A stretch of 52,350 nucleotides of DNA. It comes from an uncultured Prevotellaceae bacterium. Lineage in GTDB: Bacteria; Bacteroidota; Bacteroidia; Bacteroidales; Bacteroidaceae. Positions 23,926-32,080 of the stretch are shown piece by piece. A program made the position numbers and the translations under genes. Every line of letters begins with the position of its first letter. Positions within the stretch are counted from its first letter, which is position 1. The stretch covers positions 1 to 52,350 of the forward strand of contig CAMNHM010000002.1 of NCBI GenBank assembly GCA_946539475.1, written 5' to 3'. The notes below the pieces were generated by a model that saw only the letters and a program-made list of their open reading frames with translations, made no database searches and was not told the DNA's origin.

Positions 23926-26409
23926 TTATTTCTTCTTGAAGCTCAAACCGATGGACACGTAACTCCCCTTGGGAATCTCACTTGTCTCGTTCACGAAGGT
24001 TTTTTCTACAGGTTCTTTGTAGTAATCCTCCTTGAACTTATCATAGTGTGTCGTCTGGTTGTTGTGGTAGTTGAGCTTGTCATCTGGGATGTTCCAAAAA
24101 CCAGATTGGTCCTGGACGACGGGCGCGTTCGATGCCAACATGGTAGTTTCATGTGTCCAAGCCACGTGGTTCTGATAGTATTGATACTCACCTCCACTCT
24201 TTTCGTAATCATATCGGAAGTCGGAGATTGAAGCCTGTTTGGAATCCAAGAGGCTCAGGTCGTCAATCATGAAGGAAAGGATATATTTCCAGGTAGCGGC
24301 ATAGTCCGCTCCTTCCTTGCTGTAGCTTACCCTGAGTCCATCGCCAACCGGCGTAATCGTCAAGTTGCTGTCGCCGGCTTCGAAGTCGCTTCTCATTTGC
24401 CAAGTCACGCAGTGCATCCAGATGTATGAGCTGACGAGCTCCAGCGTTACCTTCGGTGCCTGCTTGATGCTTACGGGCAGCAGCGTCTTTTCGGCATCGC
24501 TGGGCGAAGCCTTGTCGGAGACCCAGCAGTTGAGTGTTGCCTGGCGCTCCTCGCCCTCTGTGTTGGCTTTGGCTGTTACGCTGACGGTTCCGTCCTCGCT
24601 GACCGTAGCCTCAAGCCACGATTTATCCCCAGGGGCAACATCGGCGCCGCAATATTGGTAACTACCTTTGTCTATCTTAACCTGCTTAGTGCCGCCCTTT
24701 GCCTCAAATTCCAGTTTCTCTGGATTGACTGATGCGTCCTTCTTGGCCTTCACGTCTCCCACAAAGATGGGGATGTCCACCTTCAGCACGTTCATATAGA
24801 CAATAAGGCGGTAGTCTTGCCCTTCTTTGAGGTTTGCCTCGGCGTTTGTGGTGACATCGTACCCCTTCTCATCAGCTTGGAGAATGTTGCGTATGTTGTC
24901 GTCGAAGTTGAAGCTGGTTTCAATCTTCCCCCCGCTGCTACCCTTCGGGGTAAATACGGCACGGTATGAAACGAAGTCGTCAAGCAGGCTCTTGCCCGGG
25001 TGGTGGAGGGTCAGCGTGGTAGCACCGTATTTACTGTCGAAGAAGTCTTTCTCCTCAATCTTCACCTGCGGATTAATGGGAACCGACGAAATAGAAAAGC
25101 ACATCTCCGGCAGTTCAATATGGGTCACATCGAGCCCTAGCGTGGTGAGATACCAGCCTATCGTAACGCCCAGGGACTGGTTGTACATCAGGTCTTCGTA
25201 CTTGAAGAAGGACCACTTAGAGGCGGTTTCGATAATGTGCTTGACATACGTCGGGTAGGGAACGGAGGTAGGCATATAGTTGATAAGCCAGTCCTGTGAA
25301 TTACCAGTGAATGCCATATAGTCGAGCTTCCCGCTAATGCTTTCCTTCTTCAGCACCTTCAGCTCAGAGCGCACGGCTAGCGTCTTGTGAAAGACACCTA
25401 GGTTTCCGGCCAAGATGAGGCCGTAGTGTATGCCGCCCTCGAACTTGGGGCCAAACGTACACTTCAGGGCATCGGGTGCCTCGTCGTCGGCGTAACACTT
25501 GCCGTCCAAGCCGTCCTTGATGGTATATCGCGCGGTGGAGTGTACCGTGCGCGTATAGCTGATGGAAGCCTCTAAGGCGATTTTCCCGTCCACCCCGAGG
25601 ACACCATCGACGTTCAGACTCGGCGTCAGGACGACAGGGCCGATGGGGATGGGGGCACAGACAATGGTGAAGAGATGGAGTTTTTTGTCGGGGATGTTAG
25701 TGGCTGACAATTCGCAAGTGAGGTCTGCACCCACCGTAACCTCAGCATCCAGCTTGACATTGGCGTAGCTCAGCTCCCCGTTGCCGAACTGGAAGCCGTA
25801 GCGCATGACCATGTCGATGCTCATCTTAGGCGTCAGCTGGATGCCCTTTATAATTTCCCATCCTATTTCGGGCAGTGAGATGGTATATTTCTTGATGCCG
25901 CCGTCTCGTGTCTCTGCGATGCGGGAGAACTGTACCTCCCTGCCTTGGGCATCGTAGACATGCTCCACATGTTCGCCCAGTGAGATTGTCTGCTCGGGCA
26001 TGTCAATCGTCTTGAAGGCATCGCCGAGCTCCGCATCCTCATAGATGATTTCGTAGCCGCTACCCGTTTCCTTCACATCCTTGACCATAGCCAGAAGGCC
26101 GTATGGCAGTTGGTTGGTTGGCGTGCTGAAGATGAGGCATTGCCCCACCTTGGGCTTTCCGGCCGATTTAGGCAGGACCAGCCGGTGGCCCAGCGTATCA
26201 ACGCTCACAAGGTTCTGGCATACCTCCTTGGGGATAAGCACCGCATTGGCGTTCAGTTCGTACTTGATTTCCGAGGGGGTGACAGGGTCGGAGATTATCC
26301 CGCCGCCACGTGGTTCGGGCTCATCGCTGCTCTTGGAACACGAAATGGTGAATACAGCCAGCAGCATGGCGGCCAGCATCAGCATCAGTTTGTTTGAGAG
26401 TCTTTTCAT
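23926..26409 (-). CDS. Large surface lipoprotein with BACON domain, function unknown
   Basis: The 827-residue protein has a lipoprotein signal peptide with Cys at residue 24 (VFTISCSKSSDEPEP); the acidic residues after the Cys resemble Bacteroidetes surface-export signals. The middle (about 200-470) is beta-rich, with no recognised family. Around residues 590-680 a BACON domain is suggested by NPEKLEFEAKGGTKQVKI, SWLEATVSEDGTVSVTAKAN and NCWVSDKASPSDAE; BACON domains are carbohydrate-binding or spacer modules in gut Bacteroidetes. No catalytic motif is seen. Its codon use looks more AT-rich than the neighbouring enzymes. It lies directly downstream of the broken AraC-type regulator gene on the same strand, with its own -7 element, so it may be that regulator's target. 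Confidence 0.75.
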   Translation of the reverse strand: MKRLSNKLMLMLAAMLLAVFTISCSKSSDEPEPRGGGIISDPVTPSEIKYELNANAVLIPKEVCQNLVSVDTLGHRLVLPKSAGKPKVGQCLIFSTPTNQLPYGLLAMVKDVKETGSGYEIIYEDAELGDAFKTIDMPEQTISLGEHVEHVYDAQGREVQFSRIAETRDGGIKKYTISLPEIGWEIIKGIQLTPKMSIDMVMRYGFQFGNGELSYANVKLDAEVTVGADLTCELSATNIPDKKLHLFTIVCAPIPIGPVVLTPSLNVDGVLGVDGKIALEASISYTRTVHSTARYTIKDGLDGKCYADDEAPDALKCTFGPKFEGGIHYGLILAGNLGVFHKTLAVRSELKVLKKESISGKLDYMAFTGNSQDWLINYMPTSVPYPTYVKHIIETASKWSFFKYEDLMYNQSLGVTIGWYLTTLGLDVTHIELPEMCFSISSVPINPQVKIEEKDFFDSKYGATTLTLHHPGKSLLDDFVSYRAVFTPKGSSGGKIETSFNFDDNIRNILQADEKGYDVTTNAEANLKEGQDYRLIVYMNVLKVDIPIFVGDVKAKKDASVNPEKLEFEAKGGTKQVKIDKGSYQYCGADVAPGDKSWLEATVSEDGTVSVTAKANTEGEERQATLNCWVSDKASPSDAEKTLLPVSIKQAPKVTLELVSSYIWMHCVTWQMRSDFEAGDSNLTITPVGDGLRVSYSKEGADYAATWKYILSFMIDDLSLLDSKQASISDFRYDYEKSGGEYQYYQNHVAWTHETTMLASNAPVVQDQSGFWNIPDDKLNYHNNQTTHYDKFKEDYYKEPVEKTFVNETSEIPKGSYVSIGLSFKKK

Positions 26410-26441
26410 CTGTATGAAATTATGGTTGATAATAATGGACG

Positions 26442-26449
26442 CAAAGGTA
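26442..26449 (-). promoter_or_regulatory. -7 element of the BACON lipoprotein gene
   Basis: TACCTTTG on the minus strand lies 32 bases before the ATG. The nearest TTTG upstream is 25 bases away, which is longer than usual. Confidence 0.55.
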
Positions 26450-26482
26450 AAGGGAAAACAGGAAGAAGGACTGACAAAACAG

Positions 26483-26522
26483 CAAAAACGACTGACAGAG
26501 CGCTTTTTGTCAGTCGTTTTTG
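26483..26522 (-). terminator. Terminator overlapping the stop codon of the AraC-type gene
   Basis: On the minus strand CAAAAACGACTGACA and TGTCAGTCGTTTTTG form a perfect 15-base stem with a 10-base loop; the descending arm ends in TTTTTG. The upper arm contains the last codons and the TGA (26512-26510) of the regulator. Confidence 0.85.
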
Positions 26523-28229
26523 CCTTTAAACTCGCTGGGCGTCATGCCCGTGATGGCTTTGAAGTTGCGAAGAAAGGTACGTTCGGTTGAGAACCCTGAC
26601 GATACCCATACCTCTGACAGTTTGATGTCAGGCCGCGTAAGCAATAGTTGCTTGGCGTGCTCTGTACGATAAGTATTGACAAACTGTGAGAACGAACAGC
26701 CCCTCGCCGAATTGATACAGTCGGAGATGTAATAGCGATTGACGGCAAGCATCGAAGCAATATCCGCAATCTTCAGGTCGCTGTTCAGATATGGCTTTTC
26801 TCTTTCCATCAGCTCGCAGATCCGACTCATGAGGACAGGGTCAGGGACTTGTTCTTCAGGCGAGACTGTCGCAGGGGCAGTATGGCGACGCTTCATAGAG
26901 ACAAATAACAGACAAAGAGCACCCACCCCCAGACAGATGGCTACAATTAGATACCAAGAAGAATGGCTTTCGGCTGCTACTGACTGCAGACCTGTATGCA
27001 GCAGATACACCATGTTGGAGGCCTTGAAATAGGTGGTGTCTGCCATTCCGCCAGCCATCAGCAGGTTTCCGTCGGCAGTAAGAACAGGCACAGGGTCAAA
27101 GATGAAATGCAGAGGATCGGTATAGCAGAGTGTCAGCGTTGCTGGCTTTCCAGCAGTGGTCTGAGCGTAGTCTATGGCCAGCACATAGTAGCGGTAGCCT
27201 GCGTCGTGGCTGGTCCTGAAATCGCTGTTGATTCCTTGAGGTAGGCGCGTTGACGCTGACGGTCAGCGACGATATTCGTGAAGTACCATATCCCGCCCAA
27301 CTCACTTTGCATAGGAATGGGGCAGACGGTGGGCAGCAGCGAGAACTGTCCGTTCTCCACCTTCATTATAGCCACTTGGCCGCCCTCATCCTCCACAGGT
27401 ATCAGATAGGAATAGACACCTTTCTCTTCATCGCCAATGAAACTTTCGTTGCTGAGTAGATCAATGCCAATAAACGGATGCCACGTCTCTAATAGCGGAA
27501 TTCTGACCGTATCACCTTTCAGACGGTCGGCAATAGGTGGTATCTTCTCGTCCTTGTGGTTCCTGTTGCCTATGATAAGGGCATCATCCTTGGCAATACG
27601 GAGGATGAGAGGATAAGAACGCGGTGACTCACATCTTTAATATAAGAGAAGGACATCTTGCCATCAAACAGTTCAATACCGTCATCATGATACCAATTGC
27701 CGCTGACAACCACCCTCCCGCTATCCAGTTCCAGCGCAGAGGCCTTGGCTCGCTTGATACCCATGCTTCCGAAACCGTCAAAGGTGTGGCTCTGCGGGTC
27801 GTACAGCTCTGCCGTATATGTCTGACCTACACCGATGTTCTCTGCAACGCCACCTACCAAGAGCACCTTGCCCGACTTAAGCAAAAGGGCCGTGCCAAAG
27901 TCGTGGTTATACGTCATCTGCATCATGTGCCATTTCCCGTTCTCGAAATACTCGGCCGTCGGTGTGGGCACAAAGCCGTTGGTATGGCCGCCAAACACCA
28001 CATACTCGCCACCAGCCATCAGTGCCTTATGAGCAGCACGAGGGATATTCAGGTCTGGCAGGCGCTCAGCCTCAATCCTGATGAAAGGACACTTTGTGCT
28101 GGCCGCCAGGCTGTCGTAGGCCACAGTTGTCTGAGCCACTACAAATTGTACGGCCAGCATCGCCCATGATGCCAGTATGAGCTTTGCCCAAATCACCATT
28201 AGTTTGCACTTTACACCTGACATATCCAC
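26510..28229 (-). pseudogene. Kelch-type sensor / AraC-type regulator, broken by two frameshifts
   Basis: Read through, this would be a protein of about 573 residues: signal peptide (MVIWAKLILASWAMLAVQFVVAQ), kelch-like beta-propeller repeats (GGEYVVFGGHTNG, SGKVLLVGGVAENIG, SGRVVVSGNWY), one membrane helix (WYLIVAICLGVGALCLLFV) and a C-terminal AraC-type helix-turn-helix (IADIASMLAVNRYYISDCI, FSTERTFLRNFKAITGMTP). Three reading frames are needed. The first shift is near 27625-27635 (the second frame resumes as SPRSYPLILRIAKDDALIIG). The second is near 27237, where AAGGAATC would need one more G to read KGINSDFRTSHDAGYRYYVLA. Both look like single-base losses. Either the gene is decaying or the assembly has indels. 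A one-component regulator sensing an extracytoplasmic ligand is inferred from the architecture. Confidence 0.75.
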
Positions 28230-28245
28230 ATTTTTTCAACGGCTG

Positions 28246-28253
28246 CAAAGTTA
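28246..28253 (-). promoter_or_regulatory. -7 element of the kelch/AraC gene
   Basis: TAACTTTG on the minus strand lies 16 bases before the ATG at 28229; no -33 partner is obvious. The remaining bases up to 28477 contain no recognisable feature. Confidence 0.5.
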
Positions 28254-28477
28254 CAATTTTATTTTGAATTATCGCGCCATTCGTCACAAAAGACAGCAGA
28301 TCGTCCCTGATATTTGTTTACATTGCCACTATGCTGCGCACCTATTATTTCATACAGCGTTGTCGTTTTTTTTGCTCAAGCCAGACCGTTTTGTCGCCGG
28401 CACTCCTTTCCGATGGCGGGCAAAAGTATACAGATTATCCTAAATCTCAGCAAGAGAAGACATTTTCTTCTGCATAA

Positions 28478-28511
28478 TTTGTGATTTATTAGGGAAAAAG
28501 TTGTAACTTTG
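28478..28511 (+). promoter_or_regulatory. Promoter of the men gene cluster (near-leaderless)
   Basis: TTTG (28478-28481) is followed after 22 bases by TAACTTTG (28504-28511). The ATG at 28520 is only eight bases beyond, so the transcript should have almost no 5' leader. The sequence GTAACTTTGCAGTC is shared with the PPTase promoter. Confidence 0.6.
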
Positions 28512-28519
28512 CAGTCGTT

Positions 28520-28933
28520 ATGGACGTAGAACGCATCAACCAGCTCATCAACGAGCGCCCCAACCTGAGTACTGCCCTCGGCATGGAGTTCATCTCCACC
28601 CCGGAGGCCGACACGTGCATGGCCCGCATGCGCGTCGACGAGCGCAACCGCCAGCCCTTCGGATTCCTCAGCGGAGGTGCCTCGCTGGCCCTCGCCGAGA
28701 ACGTCGCCGGCGTGGGGTCGTCGGCCCTCTGCCCCGGCTGCTCATGCGTGGGCATCGAGGTCAGCGGCAGCCACGTGAAGGCCGTTGCCGAGGGCGACAC
28801 CGTCACTGCCTATGCCCGCCTGCTGCATCAGGGGTCGACGCTCCACGTCTGGAATGTCGATATCCGCGATACGGCCGGCGACCTCATCTCCAGCGTGCGC
28901 GTCACCAACTATGTCATCCGTCCCAAGCAATGA
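28520..28933 (+). CDS. Hotdog-fold acyl-CoA thioesterase, probably DHNA-CoA hydrolase
   Basis: The 137-residue protein is a PaaI/YdiI-type hotdog thioesterase: NRQPFGFLSGGASLALAENVAG contains the active-site loop and catalytic acidic residue, and GIEVSGSHVKAVAEGDTVTAYA is the second conserved strand pair. In menaquinone synthesis such enzymes hydrolyse 1,4-dihydroxy-2-naphthoyl-CoA (MenI). The assignment to that step rests on the context: it is the first gene of a run with menF and menD, and the menF ATG overlaps its stop (ATGA). Other CoA esters cannot be excluded. Confidence 0.8.
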   Translation: MDVERINQLINERPNLSTALGMEFISTPEADTCMARMRVDERNRQPFGFLSGGASLALAENVAGVGSSALCPGCSCVGIEVSGSHVKAVAEGDTVTAYARLLHQGSTLHVWNVDIRDTAGDLISSVRVTNYVIRPKQ

Positions 28934-30036
28934 CTAGCTTTGCCATCTTCCGACAGCCCCGCCAGCTCGCCTGCACCTTCGTAGCGCAGACCGAGGGCAG
29001 CCCCCTGCAACTCGCCTCGCCATCCGACCTGGCAGCGCAGCAGGGCTTTGTCGTGGCACCCTTCGCCGCCACGCCCAGCGAGCCCCTCCTCATCATCCGC
29101 CCCGACCGCTTGCTGACGTTTGCCACCGCCGACGATGCCCTCAGCGAGCTGGGCGACCTCGGCTGTCACCTCGCAGGCCACGGCGACGACGGCGGCGACG
29201 ACCGTGCTGCCTATGCCGCCGACTTCGCGACATTCCACCAGGCACTCTGCAGCCAGCGGTTCCAGAAGCTGGTGCTGGCGCGCAGCGTGCAGCAGCGGCG
29301 GCCGGCAGGCGTCAACCCCCTGCAGCTCTTCGCACGCGCCTGCCAGAGCTACCCGCGGATGTTCATCGCCCTCGTCTCCACACCACAGAGCGGCACATGG
29401 CTCACCGCCACGCCCGAGCTGCTCCTCGACGCCAGCGACCCCCGCTGCTGTCGCACCATAGCCCTAGCAGGCACCATGCAGCTCACCGCCAACCAGCTGG
29501 AGGGCGAAGGCGAGCGACGCACCTGGAGCGTGAAGAACATCCAGGAGCAGCGCTACGTGGCATCGTTCGTGGCCGACTGCCTGCGCCACCTCGCCATCGA
29601 CTATCGCGAGGAGGGCCCGCGCACCGTCCGCGCTGCACATCTCCTCCACCTGCGCAGCGACTTCACCTTCAATACTGATGTACGCGCGTGCGAGCTCCTG
29701 GCAGCACTCCACCCCACCCCTGCCGTCTGCGGACTGCCACAGGCCGAGGCCCGCCGCTTCATCCTCAGCCACGAGCACACCGCACGCCGTTACTACAGCG
29801 GATTCCAAGGCCCCTTCCGCCTCCCGACGTCCCAAGCCGCGCTCCTCTCCGCGCCGCCCGCCACGACGACGACCACCACCCTCTACGTCTCCCTACGCTG
29901 CATGCAGATCCTCCCCGACGCCTGCCTCCTCTATGCCGGCGGCGGCCTGCTCCCCGAGAGCGCCGAGGACCGAGAGTGGCAGGAGACAGAGGCAAAACTC
30001 CAGACCATGCGCCAACTCCTAACTCCTAACTCCTAA
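28930..30036 (+). CDS. menF: Isochorismate synthase
   Basis: The enzyme isomerises chorismate to isochorismate, the first step towards menaquinone. The 368-residue product has the chorismate-binding fold: KLVLARSVQQRR, PELLLDASD, RTIALAGTMQ, NIQEQRYVASFVADCLRHL, LHPTPAVCGLPQAEARRFI and RRYYSGFQGP. The start overlaps the thioesterase stop; the frame is open further upstream but that part only shadows the thioesterase. The last residues QLLTPNS and the stop codon are encoded by a 7-mer array, so the C-terminus is not conserved family sequence. Confidence 0.92.
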   Translation: MTSFAIFRQPRQLACTFVAQTEGSPLQLASPSDLAAQQGFVVAPFAATPSEPLLIIRPDRLLTFATADDALSELGDLGCHLAGHGDDGGDDRAAYAADFATFHQALCSQRFQKLVLARSVQQRRPAGVNPLQLFARACQSYPRMFIALVSTPQSGTWLTATPELLLDASDPRCCRTIALAGTMQLTANQLEGEGERRTWSVKNIQEQRYVASFVADCLRHLAIDYREEGPRTVRAAHLLHLRSDFTFNTDVRACELLAALHPTPAVCGLPQAEARRFILSHEHTARRYYSGFQGPFRLPTSQAALLSAPPATTTTTTLYVSLRCMQILPDACLLYAGGGLLPESAEDREWQETEAKLQTMRQLLTPNS

Positions 30037-30041
30037 CTCCC
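30014..30041 (+). repeat. Four 7-mers at the menF-menD junction
   Basis: AACTCCT three times and AACTCCC once run across the menF stop codon (TAA, 30034-30036) and end five bases before the menD start. A run of C follows. Confidence 0.85.
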
Positions 30042-30045
30042 CCCC

Positions 30046-31644
30046 GTGTACTCCGACAAAGACTCCGTCAACATACTCACCGCCCTCCTCGTCAGCCACG
30101 GCATCCGCCACGCCGTCGTCTGCCCGGGCTCACGCAACGCACCCATCGTCCACAACCTCAACGAGTGCCCCGACATCACGTGCTACCCCGTCAGCGACGA
30201 GCGCTCAGCGGCATTCTTCGCACTGGGCATCGCCCAGGCCACCGACCAGTCCGTCGTCATCTGTGTCACCTCTGGCACGGCACTGCTCAATGTCGCGCCG
30301 GCCGTTGCCGAGGCACACTATCAGCATCAGTCGCTCATCGTCGTCTCTGCCGACCGCCCCGCCGAATGGATCGGACAGCTCGACGGCCAGACGCTCCTTC
30401 AGCCGGGAGCCCTCGCACCATGGGTGGCCACCACCGTCACGCTGCCCGAGGACCGCCACTGGCACTGCAACCGCCTCGTCAACGAGGCACTCCTCGAGGC
30501 CACTGCCGACAACCGCCCCTGCGTACATATCAACGTCCCCATCAGCGAGCCACTCTTCCGCTTCACCGTCAGCCAGCTGCCTGCAGAGCGCGTCATACAA
30601 CGCTATCGTCCGGCTGCCGACTACGACTGCCTGCCGCAACAGCTGATCGACGACCTCCGGCAGTCTGAGCGCCCACTCATCGTTTTCGGGCAGTACAGCC
30701 CGCAGCGATTCCACTACGAGGGCCTCGACCATCTCTTCAGCCACGTCACCGTCCTCCACGAGGCACTGGCGCCCATGACCAGCGTCAGCCATTTCGAGCC
30801 ATTCCTGCAAACGCCACAGCAGCCGCCACATCCCGACTTCGTGCTCTATGTCGGCGATGCCATCGTCAGCAAACGCCTGAAAGCCTACCTGCGAGAGGCA
30901 CACGAGGCACGCACCTGGCGCATCAGCCTCACCGGCGACATCGAGGACACCTTCCAGAATCTCTGCGGCATCGTCGTCGCCGATGCCGAACGCCTGCTGC
31001 AGGCGCTCGACACGAAGCTCATGCGCCACACCTTCACCGACGCACAGAAGAGCTATCGCCGACAGTGGCTACAGCGACTCGCCGAGGCCGGCAAGGCCAT
31101 CGCCGACGAGGAGCTCGCCTTCTCAGAGGCTGCAGCCGTACGCCTCTTCGAGCAGCAGCTGGCAACCGTCAACGGCGACTACGCCGTACACTACGCCAAC
31201 TCCACCGCCATACGCCTGGCAAACCGCTACGCCGACGGACATCCCGTATGGTGCAACCGCGGCGTCAACGGCATCGAGGGATCGCTCAGCACCGCCGCCG
31301 GCTTTGCCGCCGCACAGACCTCGACAGTCTTCATCGTCATCGGCGACCTGAGCTTCTTCTACGACCAGAATGCGCTGTGGAACACCAACCTTGCCGGCAA
31401 CCTGCGCATCCTGCTGCTCAACAACCATAAGGGTGCCATTTTCCAGCAGCTCAAAGGACTCGAACAGAGCCCCGCCCACCAACGACTCATCGCCGCCGCA
31501 CACCACGCCACTGCCGAGGGCATCTGCCTAGAGAACGACATCTACTACCAGCAGGCCACCACGCCGGAGACGCTCCGACAAGCCATCGACCTACTGCTCC
31601 ACGCACCCCTCACGCGACCCATGCTCCTGGAGGTCATGGTTTAA
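30046..31644 (+). CDS. menD: 2-succinyl-5-enolpyruvyl-6-hydroxy-3-cyclohexene-1-carboxylate synthase
   Basis: MenD is a thiamine diphosphate enzyme that joins isochorismate with 2-oxoglutarate. The N-terminal VCPGSRNAPIVHNL, the glutamate-bearing YPVSDERSAAFFALG and CVTSGTALLNVAPAVAEAHYQHQSLIVVSADRPAEW are typical; the cofactor site GDLSFFYDQNALWN is near residue 430. The 532 residues are slightly shorter than usual. Translation appears to start at GTG 30046, nine bases after the menF stop. The later genes menH, menC, menB and menE are not in this window. Confidence 0.95.
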   Translation: MYSDKDSVNILTALLVSHGIRHAVVCPGSRNAPIVHNLNECPDITCYPVSDERSAAFFALGIAQATDQSVVICVTSGTALLNVAPAVAEAHYQHQSLIVVSADRPAEWIGQLDGQTLLQPGALAPWVATTVTLPEDRHWHCNRLVNEALLEATADNRPCVHINVPISEPLFRFTVSQLPAERVIQRYRPAADYDCLPQQLIDDLRQSERPLIVFGQYSPQRFHYEGLDHLFSHVTVLHEALAPMTSVSHFEPFLQTPQQPPHPDFVLYVGDAIVSKRLKAYLREAHEARTWRISLTGDIEDTFQNLCGIVVADAERLLQALDTKLMRHTFTDAQKSYRRQWLQRLAEAGKAIADEELAFSEAAAVRLFEQQLATVNGDYAVHYANSTAIRLANRYADGHPVWCNRGVNGIEGSLSTAAGFAAAQTSTVFIVIGDLSFFYDQNALWNTNLAGNLRILLLNNHKGAIFQQLKGLEQSPAHQRLIAAAHHATAEGICLENDIYYQQATTPETLRQAIDLLLHAPLTRPMLLEVMV

Positions 31645-31659
31645 ACACTGGGGTTCCGC

Positions 31660-31728
31660 GGGTCAAGGGGTCTGACCCTTTGACCCGCCGTCTCCGCCGA
31701 TGAGTCAGAGGGTCAGACCCCTTGACCC
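31660..31728. repeat. Perfect 20-base inverted repeat downstream of menD
   Basis: GGGTCAAGGGGTCTGACCCT (31660-31679) is the exact reverse complement of 31709-31728. The 29-base loop and the flank contain more TTGACCC units. No T-run follows, so it is a strong hairpin but not a standard terminator. Confidence 0.75.
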
Positions 31729-31831
31729 ACTTTGACCCTCGAATAGTCGGGCGAAACGCCAAATTTTATCTAGATTTTTTTGAGCGTTAACGCCCAAAAT
31801 GACGAATGGGCTTCTGGGTGAAAGTTACAAA

Positions 31832-31970
31832 GTAACGAGTCAGTCCTAAAACCCAGTTGCAGACAATCCGCATGGAGCTCCCCTCCCTTCTTGCGTCCCT
31901 TCGGCAGCAAGAAGGGAGGGGAGCTGCTGCGCCAACAGTCAACCAAGTTTTCGGACTGACCCAAAGTTAC
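31832..31970. mobile_element. MITE-like palindromic element
   Basis: The element is an imperfect palindrome of about 139 bases. The outer arms GTAACGAGTCAGTCC and GGACTGACCCAAAGTTAC (with AAAAC/GTTTT) face each other. The inner arms (31876-31894 and 31907-31925) are perfectly complementary over 19 bases with a 12-base loop. AAAGTTACAA flanks both sides (31821 and 31963), perhaps as target duplication or stuttered sequence. Bases 31914-31935, read on the minus strand, match the last 22 bases of the window at 21 positions, so it is a dispersed repeat. It has no coding capacity. Together with the two hairpins beside it, it makes up the 436-base gap between menD and the nucleoside kinase gene. 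Confidence 0.55.
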
Positions 31971-31992
31971 AAAGTTACAAGTTACGTTAAGA

Positions 31993-32030
31993 GGGGTTCC
32001 GAAGGTGCAAATCTTTCGGAATCCCTTTGT
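31993..32030 (+). terminator. Likely terminator of the men cluster
   Basis: GGGGTTCCGAAGG pairs with CTTTCGGAATCCC at 11 of 13 positions and is followed by TTTGTTT. It lies about 350 bases beyond the menD stop, after the two other inverted repeats. Confidence 0.55.
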
Positions 32031-32043
32031 TTATACCGTGAGT

Positions 32044-32078
32044 GGTGGAGGTTATTTGGTGGAGGGTGGAGGGCGAAA
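32044..32078. repeat. 7-mer array behind the nucleoside kinase gene
   Basis: Units are GGTGGAG, GTTATTT, GGTGGAG, GGTGGAG and GGCGAAA on the plus strand. The array lies two bases beyond the stop codon (32081-32083) of the minus-strand gene. The unit GGTGGAG is the same as in trpE at 11087-11114. Confidence 0.7.
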
Positions 32079-32080
32079 GT

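Noticed and set aside
27172..27396. Independent small gene between the kelch and AraC parts
   Set aside because: Its sequence is the middle piece of the same broken regulator, joining smoothly on both sides after single-base corrections.
28615..28929. N-terminal extension of menF over the thioesterase gene
   Set aside because: The extension is arginine-rich shadow sequence; the ATGA overlap at 28930 gives a proper start.
30205..31029. Long open frames antisense to menD and other high-GC genes
   Set aside because: They are mirror frames caused by GC-rich codon use; the proteins are compositionally biased and have no motif.
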